DNA of 64,000 nt, taken from positions 496,001-560,000 of the forward strand of contig NZ_CP024201.1 of NCBI RefSeq assembly GCF_002749615.1. Reading direction: 5' to 3'. A model generated the notes under the pieces. It did no database searches, was not told the DNA's origin, and saw only the letters and a list, made by a program, of their open reading frames with translations. Position numbers and translations under genes: made by a program. This DNA comes from Caulobacter mirabilis. Lineage in GTDB: Bacteria > Pseudomonadota > Alphaproteobacteria > Caulobacterales > Caulobacteraceae. Shown here in pieces: positions 7,475-16,239 of the stretch (its first letter is position 1; each line of letters begins with the position of its first letter).

Positions 7475-8733
7475 AGCCCCGCCTCGGCGCGCAGGCGACG
7501 AACGATATCCGGCGACAGGTAGCCGTCGGCAGGCAGGCCGCGCGTCTGCTGCCAGGCCCGTAGCGCCACCCGCGTGTTCACCCCGATGACCCCGTCCGGC
7601 TCGCCCGGATTGAAGCCGAGCTGGGCGAGAGCGGTCTGCGCCGCCTTGCGGTCGGCCAGCGACAGCGGCGTCTCCTGGGGCCAGGGGCGGGTCAGTTGGC
7701 CGCCCCCCGAGAAGGCTTCGGCCAGGGTTCCGACGCCGAGGGCATAGGCCGTGGAATTGTTGTAGCGGCGGATCGCCATGTGGTTCGGGAAGATCAGGAA
7801 CAGCGGACCGCCCGCGCCGGCCGGGGCGATCAGGCTGGCCTGGGCGGCGCGGTCGGCCGCGCTCCAGGGGCGGTTGTCCGCCCGGCTGACGCCGAGGGCG
7901 GCCCATTCGTCCGGCGTCTTCTTCGGCCCCTCGACCACCGAATAGTCGAAGTCGCCGACGACCATGACCTCCTGGTGCCAGCTTTCGCCGCGCCGCCAGT
8001 TGGCCTTGGCCATGTAGTTCCCGGTCGAGAACAGGGCGTCGGCGGTCGACCCCCAGATGTCGCGCTGGCCGTCCCCGTCGCCGTCGACGGCCGTCGACAG
8101 GAACACGGTCGGCAGAAACTGGGTCTGGCCCATGGCGCCGGCCCAGCTGCCTTTCAGGCGGCTGCGCGGGGCTTCGTTCGAGCCGATGATCTTCAGGGCG
8201 GCGATCAGTTCGCCCTCCGCCCAGGCGCGGCGACGGCCGTGGGCCGCCAGGGTGGCCAGCGATCGGACCACATCCATGTCGCCCTGGATCTTCCCGAACG
8301 CCGATTCCAGCGCCCAGATGGCCAGGACGATGTCGCGCGGGGTCCCATAGCGCTGCTCGATCGTCGACAGATAAGGCAGGCTGTCCCGGAACCGGCGTCC
8401 TTGGGCGATGCGGTCGGCGCTGGTCACGCCCTTCACATAGTCGCCGATCGGCTTGGAGAACTCGGGCTGGCGGGAGTCGGACGCCTCGGCGCGCGGGTCG
8501 GGCGTCAGGCCGGCCAGTTCGCGGTCCAGTACTGACGACGGCACGCCGGCGTCGCGGGCGCGGCCGTAGAAGCCGCTGAGCCAGGCGTCGAAGTTCGGGT
8601 CGCCGGAGCCGGCGTTCGAGGCAGGTTGCAGCGTGGCTTGTGGCGCGGGTGACGGCCCGCCCGCCAGGCGCGGTTCGAGCTGGGGGTCCGCGCAGCCGGC
8701 GACGGTGAGGACGAGAAACGAACGACGATCCAT
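7471..8733 (-). CDS. Lytic murein transglycosylase, MltB type
   Basis: A 420-residue lipoprotein-type enzyme. A short signal peptide ends in the lipobox LTVAGC. The SLT_2 domain follows (catalytic Glu in IWALESAFG; GAMGQTQFLP; NY..KANWRRGESW), then a C-terminal peptidoglycan-binding domain about residues 355-415 (LGFNPGEPDGVIGVNTRVALRAWQ). It cleaves glycan strands between MurNAc and GlcNAc with formation of 1,6-anhydroMurNAc, probably at the inner face of the outer membrane. It converges on the MFS gene with overlapping stops. Confidence 0.92.
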   Translation of the reverse strand: MDRRSFLVLTVAGCADPQLEPRLAGGPSPAPQATLQPASNAGSGDPNFDAWLSGFYGRARDAGVPSSVLDRELAGLTPDPRAEASDSRQPEFSKPIGDYVKGVTSADRIAQGRRFRDSLPYLSTIEQRYGTPRDIVLAIWALESAFGKIQGDMDVVRSLATLAAHGRRRAWAEGELIAALKIIGSNEAPRSRLKGSWAGAMGQTQFLPTVFLSTAVDGDGDGQRDIWGSTADALFSTGNYMAKANWRRGESWHQEVMVVGDFDYSVVEGPKKTPDEWAALGVSRADNRPWSAADRAAQASLIAPAGAGGPLFLIFPNHMAIRRYNNSTAYALGVGTLAEAFSGGGQLTRPWPQETPLSLADRKAAQTALAQLGFNPGEPDGVIGVNTRVALRAWQQTRGLPADGYLSPDIVRRLRAEAGL

Positions 8734-8838
8734 GCGCAGACCCTAGTCGGAGGCCGGGGTGCGCCTCAATCACAAGCCCGCGAAAAGGCTTAACGCTGAA
8801 AGAGGCCTCAAGAGGGCCGCCGAAGAAGGCCGCAACCG

Positions 8839-8867
8839 TTGACTCTCAGGGCCCGGGCCCGTATAGC
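8839..8867 (+). promoter_or_regulatory. Sigma-70 type promoter for rpmJ
   Basis: TTGACT and TATAGC are separated by exactly 17 bases, about 80 bases before the rpmJ start. The long GC palindrome GGGCCCGGGCCC lies in the spacer. Confidence 0.55.
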
Positions 8868-8947
8868 CGCCCGCTCTGGAAACAACCGGGTTCCCAGGGG
8901 CGCACCTGTACGCGCCCGGGCCGCCCGATAAACGGTAGACTAGGGTC

Positions 8948-9073
8948 ATGAAGGTCAGAAGCTCGCTGAAGTCGCTGAAGAGCCGCCACCGCGACTGCAA
9001 GCTCGTGCGTCGCAAGGGCCGCATCTACGTGATCAACAAGACCGACCCGCGCTTCAAGGCCAAGCAAGGCTAA
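8948..9073 (+). CDS. rpmJ: Ribosomal protein bL36, zinc-independent form
   Basis: A 41-residue basic protein ([17 protein letters not shown]..., [21 protein letters not shown]). It matches the alphaproteobacterial bL36 that lacks the CXXC zinc ligands and keeps one Cys. It is a component of the large ribosomal subunit. A HAD hydrolase gene begins five bases after its stop, so the two are probably co-transcribed. The frame is too short for usual gene-length cut-offs. Confidence 0.95.
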   Translation: MKVRSSLKSLKSRHRDCKLVRRKGRIYVINKTDPRFKAKQG

Positions 9074-9078
9074 GCAGC

Positions 9079-9693
9079 GTGCGCGCGCCCAGGGCTGTTC
9101 TCTGGGACGTCGGCAACGTGATCGTGGACTGGAGTCCGCGGCGCCTCTTTACGAAGATCTTCCAGGAACCGGCCGCTTGCGACCGGTTCCTTTCGTCTGT
9201 CTGCACCATGGACTGGCACGCGGAGACGGACCGCGGCGTTTCTCCCGAGGAGAACACCGTCCGGCTGGCGGCCCAGCATCCCGAATTCGAAGCTGAGATC
9301 CGCGCGTGGTGGGACCGCTGGGACGAGATGTTCGACGGCGCGATTCCCGAGACCGAAGCGGTCATGGAGGCGCTGGCCGAGCGCGGCGTGCCGCAGTTCG
9401 CCCTGACCAACATGTCCCACCGCGCCTGGCCCGGCGTGCGGGCCATGTCGCCGGTCTTCCGTCACCTGCGCGATTCGATCGTCTCGGCCGAGGAGGGGCT
9501 GATCAAGCCGGACCCGGCGATCTACGAGGTCGTCCTGCGTCGAGCGGGTCTGGAGTCGCAGGACTTTCTGTTCATCGACGACTCGGCCCCTAACATCGAG
9601 GCCGCCAGGGCGATGGGGTTCCATGTCCACCGGTTCGAGGAACCGGCGAGACTATGGCCCGCCCTGACGGCCTTCGGGCTCCTGGCGGCCTAG
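9079..9693 (+). CDS. HAD family hydrolase (YihX-like)
   Basis: A 204-residue haloacid-dehalogenase superfamily protein with a GTG start. Motif I is DVGNVIVDW at residue 10, as in YihX-type sugar phosphatases where the nucleophilic Asp is followed by x-G-N. Motif II is FALTNMS, and motifs III/IV are the Lys of GLIKPDPAIY and the FIDDSAPN acidic pair. It probably dephosphorylates small sugar phosphates; the substrate is not determined by sequence. It follows rpmJ by five bases and converges with the unknown gene ending at 9690 (four-base overlap). Confidence 0.85.
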   Translation: MRAPRAVLWDVGNVIVDWSPRRLFTKIFQEPAACDRFLSSVCTMDWHAETDRGVSPEENTVRLAAQHPEFEAEIRAWWDRWDEMFDGAIPETEAVMEALAERGVPQFALTNMSHRAWPGVRAMSPVFRHLRDSIVSAEEGLIKPDPAIYEVVLRRAGLESQDFLFIDDSAPNIEAARAMGFHVHRFEEPARLWPALTAFGLLAA

Positions 9694-10502
9694 GCCGCGT
9701 CGCGCCGGTAGACCTGCAGTCCGGCCTGTTCCCGGGCGCCGGGGACGTCGTAGGCGATCTCAAGGGCCAACTGATAGACCGCGTTGCGTCCGTTCGCCGC
9801 GTCGGGGTGGCGAACCACCTCTCCGCCGGGAAGGCGGACGCCCGGCCCGGCCAGGGCGGCGAGGGCCTGCGCCGCCCAGAGCAGGCCTTCCTCCTCCAGA
9901 ACCGCAATTTCGCAGGCGTCCCGGTGCTCGTTGCGGGTCTGGACGAAGCTCGCGAAATGATGAGGTTCGAGGCGAAGAGAGACCTGCGGCTTTTCCTGTT
10001 CCATGAGCCAGAAGCCGGCCGCCGTGAGGCTTCCGCGCACGGCGGCGGACGGGGCTGAGGCGAAGACCTGCTCATAGCCTCCGTGCTGAGGGGTGTTTTC
10101 GAGGGCTTTGTAGATGGCCTCGGAGGCGAGGATCTTGGGGGCCAGGAAGCGCCGCTGGAACGCCGGGGCGATGAAGTGCCCGAACAGACGCGACAACTTC
10201 AGATCGGCGTCACGCTGGTGGCCGGCGCGGGATTTGATGGGCTGAAAGATGTCTTCCGAGAAGACTGCGCCAAGAATGGCGTCGGGATTGTTCGCACGAT
10301 CGGCCGGAACTGCGACCGTGGCGCGATGACTTTGGACCGCGCTCAGGATGCGGTCGTAGTCATCTCCCATGAGGCCTCCGGCGGCCTTGGCCTTGTCCGC
10401 GAGGGGGACGGCCCACTCCGCTGGGGGAGTCCGGAGTTCGATCTCGGGGGTTTGGGTTTCAGGGGACTGGGTCTCGACGCTGGTAAAGTGATCTCGGCCC
10501 AT
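9690..10502 (-). CDS. Unrecognised 270-residue protein
   Basis: I do not recognise this protein. It is soluble, with an acidic, Pro/Thr-rich N-terminus (ETQSPETQTPEIELRTPP) followed by a mixed helical region and no signal peptide. Notable stretches are GLMGDDYDRILSAVQSHR (about 43-60), FSEDIFQPIKSRAGHQRDADLKLSRLFGHF, and a conserved-looking WLMEQEKPQVSLRLEPHHFASF. A GGGAGG site precedes the ATG. A 35-residue gene lies 24 bases upstream on the same strand, and an HTH-like gene is divergent from that, which together suggest an accessory island between rpmJ and gapR. Confidence 0.6.
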   Translation of the reverse strand: MGRDHFTSVETQSPETQTPEIELRTPPAEWAVPLADKAKAAGGLMGDDYDRILSAVQSHRATVAVPADRANNPDAILGAVFSEDIFQPIKSRAGHQRDADLKLSRLFGHFIAPAFQRRFLAPKILASEAIYKALENTPQHGGYEQVFASAPSAAVRGSLTAAGFWLMEQEKPQVSLRLEPHHFASFVQTRNEHRDACEIAVLEEEGLLWAAQALAALAGPGVRLPGGEVVRHPDAANGRNAVYQLALEIAYDVPGAREQAGLQVYRRDAA

Positions 10503-10526
10503 GGGGCCCTCCCGTATTGTGTCCTG

Positions 10527-10634
10527 TTAGCAGTGGGGGCTGAAGCCGACCTGGAGCAGCTTGGGTTCCGGCCGGGGGGTTTCTAGGACGTGGTTGATCT
10601 GGGTCACGATCGGGTGGCGGGTGTGTCGGGGCAT
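10527..10634 (-). CDS. 35-residue small protein or leader peptide
   Basis: A short frame MPRHTRHPIVTQ...LLQVGFSPHC with a near-ideal ribosome site (AAGGAG, spacing about 8) and a TAA stop 24 bases before the next gene on the same strand. It is rich in His, Pro and Arg. It could be a small protein or an attenuator-like leader peptide; no Trp, Leu or similar codon run is seen. Not recognised from any family. Confidence 0.55.
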   Translation of the reverse strand: MPRHTRHPIVTQINHVLETPRPEPKLLQVGFSPHC

Positions 10635-10832
10635 GTCGGGGCTCCTTCCAGTTGTAGGCAGCATTCAAACTCGTCTTCACAATTCGTCAATAGTGAACGT
10701 TCTTGGCGATGTGACGGTCACTGATTTGTGAAATCCGTCGAATTTTAACGAATTCGGGTTTCGCTGTACCCAGAACGGGGATAAGGCTCCCCGGCACATT
10801 GCGCGGGCGCGCGCAGGAAACAGGAGCGCCAG
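10635..10832. promoter_or_regulatory. Divergent promoter region, relatively AT-rich
   Basis: This gap separates two divergent transcription units. It is noticeably richer in A and T than its surroundings. A TTGACG hexamer occurs on the minus strand near 10690, and AATTCGT/ACGAATT occur as distant inverted words at 10681 and 10748. No -10 element can be assigned with confidence. Confidence 0.3.
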
Positions 10833-11372
10833 ATGTCCAGTAAGGGAGCCTTGAGGCTCATCACCCGGCACCAGGATAACGAAGATGAGCGGTCGCCCGA
10901 CGCGACCGAGGGCGAGGTGATCGCCTACAGCACCACGACGTCGTTCACCGTGAGGGGCCGCGGCGAGCGCTATCGCGCTGGCGGCGTGGTCTATCACGCG
11001 CCCGACCCTCTCGATGAGGGCGGACGGGTCCGCTACGGCCAGGGGCTGTATCGACAGTTCGCCTCGCATCTGAAGTACGCGAGCGAGAAGGCCGACCTGC
11101 TCGATCCGCAGGAGTTCCACGCGCTCTTCTGGATGGGCGGGCGGATGCTCCAGAACCTCGATGAGATCGCACGCGAGCAACGGGTCAGCATGGCTACCGT
11201 GAATCGGTGGATGAACGGCCTGATCACTCCGCCCGCGCACCGTCGCCGCGGTTGCCTGGCCTCCATGGTGGCGGCCATCGAGCAGGAGATGCACGGCGAA
11301 ACCCCGCCGCCGCCGCTGCGCGAGTACACCCGTCGCGGCGCAGCGCCGAAGCGTCCGAAGCGGCTGGGATAG
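10833..11372 (+). CDS. Unrecognised protein with a candidate HTH segment
   Basis: A 179-residue soluble protein. The segment LDEIAREQRVSMATVNRWMNGL (about residues 111-132) looks like a helix-turn-helix of the XRE or transposase-like type, and a second basic run PAHRRRG follows. The C-terminus is Pro/Arg-rich. There is no other recognisable domain. The gene is divergent from the 35-residue/270-residue pair, so it is a candidate regulator of that pair. The gapR gene follows 98 bases downstream. Confidence 0.6.
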   Translation: MSSKGALRLITRHQDNEDERSPDATEGEVIAYSTTTSFTVRGRGERYRAGGVVYHAPDPLDEGGRVRYGQGLYRQFASHLKYASEKADLLDPQEFHALFWMGGRMLQNLDEIAREQRVSMATVNRWMNGLITPPAHRRRGCLASMVAAIEQEMHGETPPPPLREYTRRGAAPKRPKRLG

Positions 11373-11470
11373 CTGTCGGTGGCCTGTGGATAGAAATATC
11401 CCAGGCCATGACACTCCAGGCCTGGGTTACTATGTTGCGCGCCATCTGAAACTTGAGATTGCCCGAACCC

Positions 11471-11737
11471 ATGGCCGACGACGCCCACTCGATCGAAGTC
11501 CTCAACACCACCGCCCAGGGCCAGCTGAAGGCCATCCTGGAGCGGATCGAACGCCTGGAAGAGGACAAGGCCGCGGTCATGGCGGACCTCAAGGAGGTCT
11601 ACGCCGAGGCCAAGGGCAACGGCTTCGACACCAAGATCATCCGCAAGGTCGTGCGCATCCGTAAGACCGACCGGGCCAAGCGGCAGGAAGAAGAGGCGCT
11701 GATCGACCTCTACATGTCCGCCATCGGGGAAGTTTGA
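11471..11737 (+). CDS. gapR: Nucleoid-associated protein GapR (DUF2312)
   Basis: An 88-residue DUF2312 protein. The block from AQGQLKAILERIERLEEDKA through VYAEAKGNGFDTKIIRKVVRIRK to a closing DLYMSAIGEV matches Caulobacter GapR closely. GapR is a tetrameric DNA clamp that binds overtwisted AT-rich DNA ahead of moving polymerases and helps topoisomerases. The start at 11471 (MADDAHS) is chosen by analogy with Caulobacter; an in-frame ATG at 11453 exists. A small gene overlaps its stop by four bases. Confidence 0.93.
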   Translation: MADDAHSIEVLNTTAQGQLKAILERIERLEEDKAAVMADLKEVYAEAKGNGFDTKIIRKVVRIRKTDRAKRQEEEALIDLYMSAIGEV

Positions 11738-12039
11738 AGCGCGCCGCGCCAGACCTGAAGGCGCAGGCCAAGCGGGCCGCGCTCAATGCGTTGAGGCGCG
11801 CCCGCCGGACGGCCGACAAGGCCGGTATCGAACTGTCCGAATGGGAAGGCGAGTTCCTCGGCTCGGTCGAGGATCGCCTCAAGACCTACGGCCGCGCCTT
11901 CGGCGATCCCGAGAAGGGCGCGGCCGGCCAGGCCCTCTCGATGCTGCAGGCGGTGAAGCTCAAGGAGATCGCCGCCAAGGCCAAGGGCGAGAAGAAGCCG
12001 ATGGGGCGCAAGCCCATGCGGCGGCGGCCGGCGGAGTAG
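11734..12039 (+). CDS. Small basic helical protein coupled to gapR
   Basis: A 101-residue, very basic protein (Lys/Arg/Ala-rich; C-terminal KKPMGRKPMRRRP). It begins at TTG in a TTGA overlap with the gapR stop, so translation is probably coupled. The centre (LSEWEGEFLGSVEDRLKTYGRAFGDPEKG) is acidic-amphipathic and precedes a helical stretch LSMLQAVKLKEIAAKAKGEK. No known domain is recognised. The close coupling and basic tail suggest a DNA- or RNA-associated function alongside GapR, which is inference. Confidence 0.75.
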   Translation: MKRAAPDLKAQAKRAALNALRRARRTADKAGIELSEWEGEFLGSVEDRLKTYGRAFGDPEKGAAGQALSMLQAVKLKEIAAKAKGEKKPMGRKPMRRRPAE

Positions 12040-12068
12040 TTCTCAGAGTCCTCGCCAATCCTCACATT

Positions 12069-12210
12069 CCTCTCCCACCGGGAGAGGGGGACCGCCCGGA
12101 GGGTGGTGGAGAGGGCCCTCGGCGGAAACTCCAGGCGTCGGCGTGCAGACAGCCGCCTTAGACCCCCTCCACCACCCTTCGGGTGGTCCCCCTCCCCCTG
12201 CGGGGGAGGA
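12069..12210. repeat. Intergenic imperfect inverted repeat
   Basis: Two arms of about 47 bases (12069-12115 and 12163-12210) are near reverse complements. Each arm itself contains smaller palindromes (CTCTCCCACCGGGAGAG; CCACCCTTCGGGTGG; CCCCCTGCGGGGG). This is typical of dispersed palindromic elements in alphaproteobacterial intergenic DNA. It could also end gapR-operon transcription. Confidence 0.7.
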
Positions 12211-12227
12211 GCGGGTAGGCTCCTTCG

Positions 12228-12935
12228 ATGCGAAGCCTTTCTGTCCTCCTCGCCGCTCTCCTGTTCGCCGGCTGCGCCCAGCCGGCTTCACCGGCGGCGG
12301 AGGTCGCCGCCTGCCGCCTGCCCGAGCAAGTCGCCCCCGCGCCGTCGTACAGGCCCCGCGCCGAGGAGATCGTCCGGGACGTCCCGACGGCGCTCTACAT
12401 GCTGGCCCTGACCTGGGCGCCGGAGATCTGCCGCACCCGGGGCGAGGACCCGGACAACGCCGTCCAGTGCAAGACCAACGACTTCGGCTTCGTGCTGCAC
12501 GGCCTGTGGCCCAACGGCGCTGAGCGCCGGCATCCGCGCTACTGCGGTCCGGCGCCGAAGTTGTCGGCGGAGACGGTCCGCGAGCACCTGTGCATGACGC
12601 CCTCGGCCGAGATGCTGCAGCACGAATGGGCCGCGCACGGCACCTGCGGCTGGGACAGTCCCGACGCCTATTTCGACCAGGCGGCCAAGCTCTGGGACGG
12701 CCTGAAGCGTCCGGCGCTGACCGGCCAGACGATGACCGCCGGCGAGATCCGCGACGCCTTCAAGGCGGCCAATCCATGGGTCGCGAGGGACGGGATCTAC
12801 ATCAAGGCGGCCAGCGGCAACTGGCTGGAGGACGTGCGGCTCTGCTATGACCTGCAGTACCGGCCGATGGCCTGCCGCGGCGTCGGGGCGCCGGACCACG
12901 TGGTCCTGAGGCTGGCCCCGCGCCGAACCCCCTAA
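12228..12935 (+). CDS. Ribonuclease T2 family lipoprotein or secreted RNase
   Basis: A 235-residue protein with an N-terminal signal ending in a lipobox-like LFAGC. The T2 signature CAS motifs are present: FVLHGLWPNG (CAS1 with catalytic His) and HEWAAHGTCGW (CAS2 with His, Glu and His). Extra cysteines (CRTRG, CKTND, YCGPA, CMTP) fit a disulfide-rich periplasmic or extracellular enzyme. It cleaves single-stranded RNA through 2',3'-cyclic phosphates. The gene stands alone before the flagellin gene. Confidence 0.92.
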   Translation: MRSLSVLLAALLFAGCAQPASPAAEVAACRLPEQVAPAPSYRPRAEEIVRDVPTALYMLALTWAPEICRTRGEDPDNAVQCKTNDFGFVLHGLWPNGAERRHPRYCGPAPKLSAETVREHLCMTPSAEMLQHEWAAHGTCGWDSPDAYFDQAAKLWDGLKRPALTGQTMTAGEIRDAFKAANPWVARDGIYIKAASGNWLEDVRLCYDLQYRPMACRGVGAPDHVVLRLAPRRTP

Positions 12936-12977
12936 CCCTTTCCTAACGCCTCGCGCCGCAGTGTAGCGGCGGGACAA

Positions 12978-12994
12978 AACGTCCCGCGGTCGCA
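12978..12994 (+). promoter_or_regulatory. Small hairpin in the flagellin leader
   Basis: CGGGAC and GTCCCG flank AAAAC about 40 bases before the flagellin start. Flagellin leaders are post-transcriptional control sites in Caulobacter (FlbT/FlaF). No sigma-54 box (TGGC-TTGC) was found by eye. Confidence 0.3.
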
Positions 12995-13032
12995 AAACGC
13001 GGCCGGACCTGGAAACACGGGCTCTGTCGTCG

Positions 13033-13866
13033 ATGCCGATGAACAGCATCAACACGAACGTCGGCGCGATGATAGCGCTGCAGAGCCTCAATGCGATCAA
13101 CGCCGAGCTGTTCACCGTGCAGCGGCGGATCAGCACCGGCTTCAAGGTCGGCAGCGCCAAGGACAACGGAGCCATCTGGGCCATCGCCCAGAACCAGCGC
13201 GCCGAGTCGCGCTCCCTGAACGCCGTGAAATCCTCCCTGCAGCGCGGACAGTCCATCGTCGACGTGGCGATCTCGGGCGCCGAGAGCGTCTCCGACCTGC
13301 TGACGCAGATGAAGGAAAAGGCGCTCGCCGCCTCCGACACCACGCTGGACACGGCCGCCCGCGCGGCGCTGAGCGAGGACTACGTCGCCCTGCGCCGGCA
13401 GATCGACAAGGTCGCGGCCAACGCGGAGTTCAGCGGCGTCAGCCTGATCTCGGCGGGCGGCGCGGGCAACGTCAAAGCTCTGGCCAACAGCAGCGCCACC
13501 TCGACCATCGACGTCGACCATATCGACCTGTCGACGACGGGCGCGGCGATCTCCGGCACGGTCGCGGACCTGACCGGCACGATCGGGACGGCCGAGCTGA
13601 CGGCGATCGACAACGCCATGAAGGCGGTCAACGCCGCGGCCGGGCGGCTCGGGACGGGCGCCAAGGCGCTCGATACGCACCTGACCTTCGTCGGCAAGCA
13701 GCAGGACACGATCGACGCCGGCGTCGGCCGCCTGGTCGACGCGGACCTGGCCAAGGAGAGCGCCCGCCTGCAGGCGCTGCAGGTGCAGCAGCAGCTGGCG
13801 ATCATCGCCCTGGGCATCGCCAACCGCGCGCCGTCGCTGCTGCTGCAGCTGTTCCAGCAGCGGTGA
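13033..13866 (+). CDS. Flagellin, Caulobacter type
   Basis: A 277-residue flagellin. The conserved N-terminal D0/D1 region (NSINTNVGAMIALQSLN, then RRISTGFKV) and C-terminal D0/D1 region (LVDADLAKESARLQALQVQQQLAIIAL, ending LLLQLFQQR) are intact. The central variable domain is short, as in the multiple small flagellins of Caulobacterales. It has no FliC-type hypervariable insert. The filament subunit is exported by the flagellar type III system. The start is ATG 13033 or the ATG two codons on. It is isolated from other flagellar genes here; motA is 7 kb upstream. Confidence 0.92.
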   Translation: MPMNSINTNVGAMIALQSLNAINAELFTVQRRISTGFKVGSAKDNGAIWAIAQNQRAESRSLNAVKSSLQRGQSIVDVAISGAESVSDLLTQMKEKALAASDTTLDTAARAALSEDYVALRRQIDKVAANAEFSGVSLISAGGAGNVKALANSSATSTIDVDHIDLSTTGAAISGTVADLTGTIGTAELTAIDNAMKAVNAAAGRLGTGAKALDTHLTFVGKQQDTIDAGVGRLVDADLAKESARLQALQVQQQLAIIALGIANRAPSLLLQLFQQR

Positions 13867-13874
13867 GTTTCATC

Positions 13875-13975
13875 CGGTCATCCCGGCGAAGGCCGGGACC
13901 CTGTCGGGGTCTCAGAGGTCGGATAGGATTCTGGGAGCTCGGGCTGAAGCTGGGCCCCAGCCTTCGCCGGGGAGG
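13875..13975. repeat. REP-like element, CCCGGCGAAGGCCGGG family
   Basis: Two inverted copies of a palindrome with core GGCGAAGGCC lie at 13875-13903 and 13948-13972. The same core recurs near 26151, 26227, 41264, 51960 and 52040. Confidence 0.7.
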
Positions 13976-13983
13976 CGGGCTTC

Positions 13984-14958
13984 CTAAGGGACGATGATCG
14001 TCTTCCCCAACCCCTTGCCGGTCAGGGCGAACTCCAGCGCCTCGGCGTAGTCCGACAACGCGAAGGTCCGGCCCACGGGCGGGATCAGCCTGCCCTCCGC
14101 CACCCAGGCCAACAGCTCGGTCAGATGCGCCGCCGCGCGGGCGGGCTCGAACAGCATGAACTGGCGCACGTCGACCCCCGTCAGCGCCGCCCCCTTCATC
14201 AGCGTCAGGTTGGCGGGCAGGGCGGGGATCGGGCCGCCGACGAAGCCGACCACGAGATGCCGTCCCCGCCAGTTCAGCGACCGGAAGGCGGCCTCGAACA
14301 GCGGGCCGCACACCGGGTCGAAGACCACGTCGGGCCCCTTGCCATCGCACAGGGCCTTCAGCCGGTCGCGCCAGCCCTCGACCGCGGTGTCGATGGCCGC
14401 GTCGGCGCCCTGGGCCAGGGCGAAGGCGCGCTTCTCCTCGCTGGACCCGGCCGCGATCACCTGGGCGCCCATGGCCTTGGCGACCTGGACGGCGGCGATG
14501 CCGACGCCGCCCGCGGCGCCCAGCACCAGCACCCGCTCGCCGGGCTGGAGGACCGCGCGATCCTTCAGGCCGTGCAGGGCGGTGATGTAGTTGATCCGGA
14601 AGCCGGCGGCCTGGGCGGCGGTCATCGCGTCGGGGATCTTCACCACCCCCAGGGCGCCGGCCAGGGCCTGTTCCTGGAAGCCGCCGGCGGCATGCGCCAT
14701 GACGCGGTCGCCGACCGCCACGTTGGTCACGCCTTCGCCGACCGCCGCGACCACGCCGCCGACCTCCTGGCCGGGCGTATGAGGCAACGGCGGCTTCACC
14801 TGGTAGCGGCCCAGAGACACCAGGGCGTCGACATAGCCCACGCCGCAGGCCTCGACCGTCACCAGCACCTGGCCGGGACCGGGCGACGGCGGATCGACCT
14901 CGATCAGGCGGTAGTCGGCGATCGAGTCGAGGCTGTCCGCCTGAACGCGCTTCATCAC
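13984..14958 (-). CDS. Zinc-independent MDR quinone/enoyl reductase
   Basis: A 324-residue medium-chain dehydrogenase/reductase of the NADPH:quinone oxidoreductase branch. It has the GroES-like fold up front, the Rossmann motif RVLVLGAAGGVGIAAVQVAK about residue 140, and a terminal GKTIIV strand. Zinc-ligand Cys clusters are absent. It is the third gene of an operon with an APH-type kinase and an acyl-CoA dehydrogenase, 27 bases after the latter, so an acyl-CoA or enoyl substrate is likely. A TetR gene is divergent from the operon. Confidence 0.85.
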   Translation of the reverse strand: MMKRVQADSLDSIADYRLIEVDPPSPGPGQVLVTVEACGVGYVDALVSLGRYQVKPPLPHTPGQEVGGVVAAVGEGVTNVAVGDRVMAHAAGGFQEQALAGALGVVKIPDAMTAAQAAGFRINYITALHGLKDRAVLQPGERVLVLGAAGGVGIAAVQVAKAMGAQVIAAGSSEEKRAFALAQGADAAIDTAVEGWRDRLKALCDGKGPDVVFDPVCGPLFEAAFRSLNWRGRHLVVGFVGGPIPALPANLTLMKGAALTGVDVRQFMLFEPARAAAHLTELLAWVAEGRLIPPVGRTFALSDYAEALEFALTGKGLGKTIIVP

Positions 14959-14985
14959 TGTCTCCTTCGGCGGCGGCGGGGAGCC

Positions 14986-16212
<1,227 letters not shown>

Positions 16213-16239
16213 GACGCGTATCCCAGGATGTGAACGTGG

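Noticed and set aside
6086..8773. Long minus-strand open frame across the MFS and transglycosylase region
   Set aside because: Its composition (His, Gln, Arg, Asp runs) is typical of an antisense or out-of-frame reading, and both real genes here have strong domain support.
12936..13032. Sigma-54 promoter for flagellin
   Set aside because: No TGGC-N8-TTGC element was found by eye, so no promoter is called.
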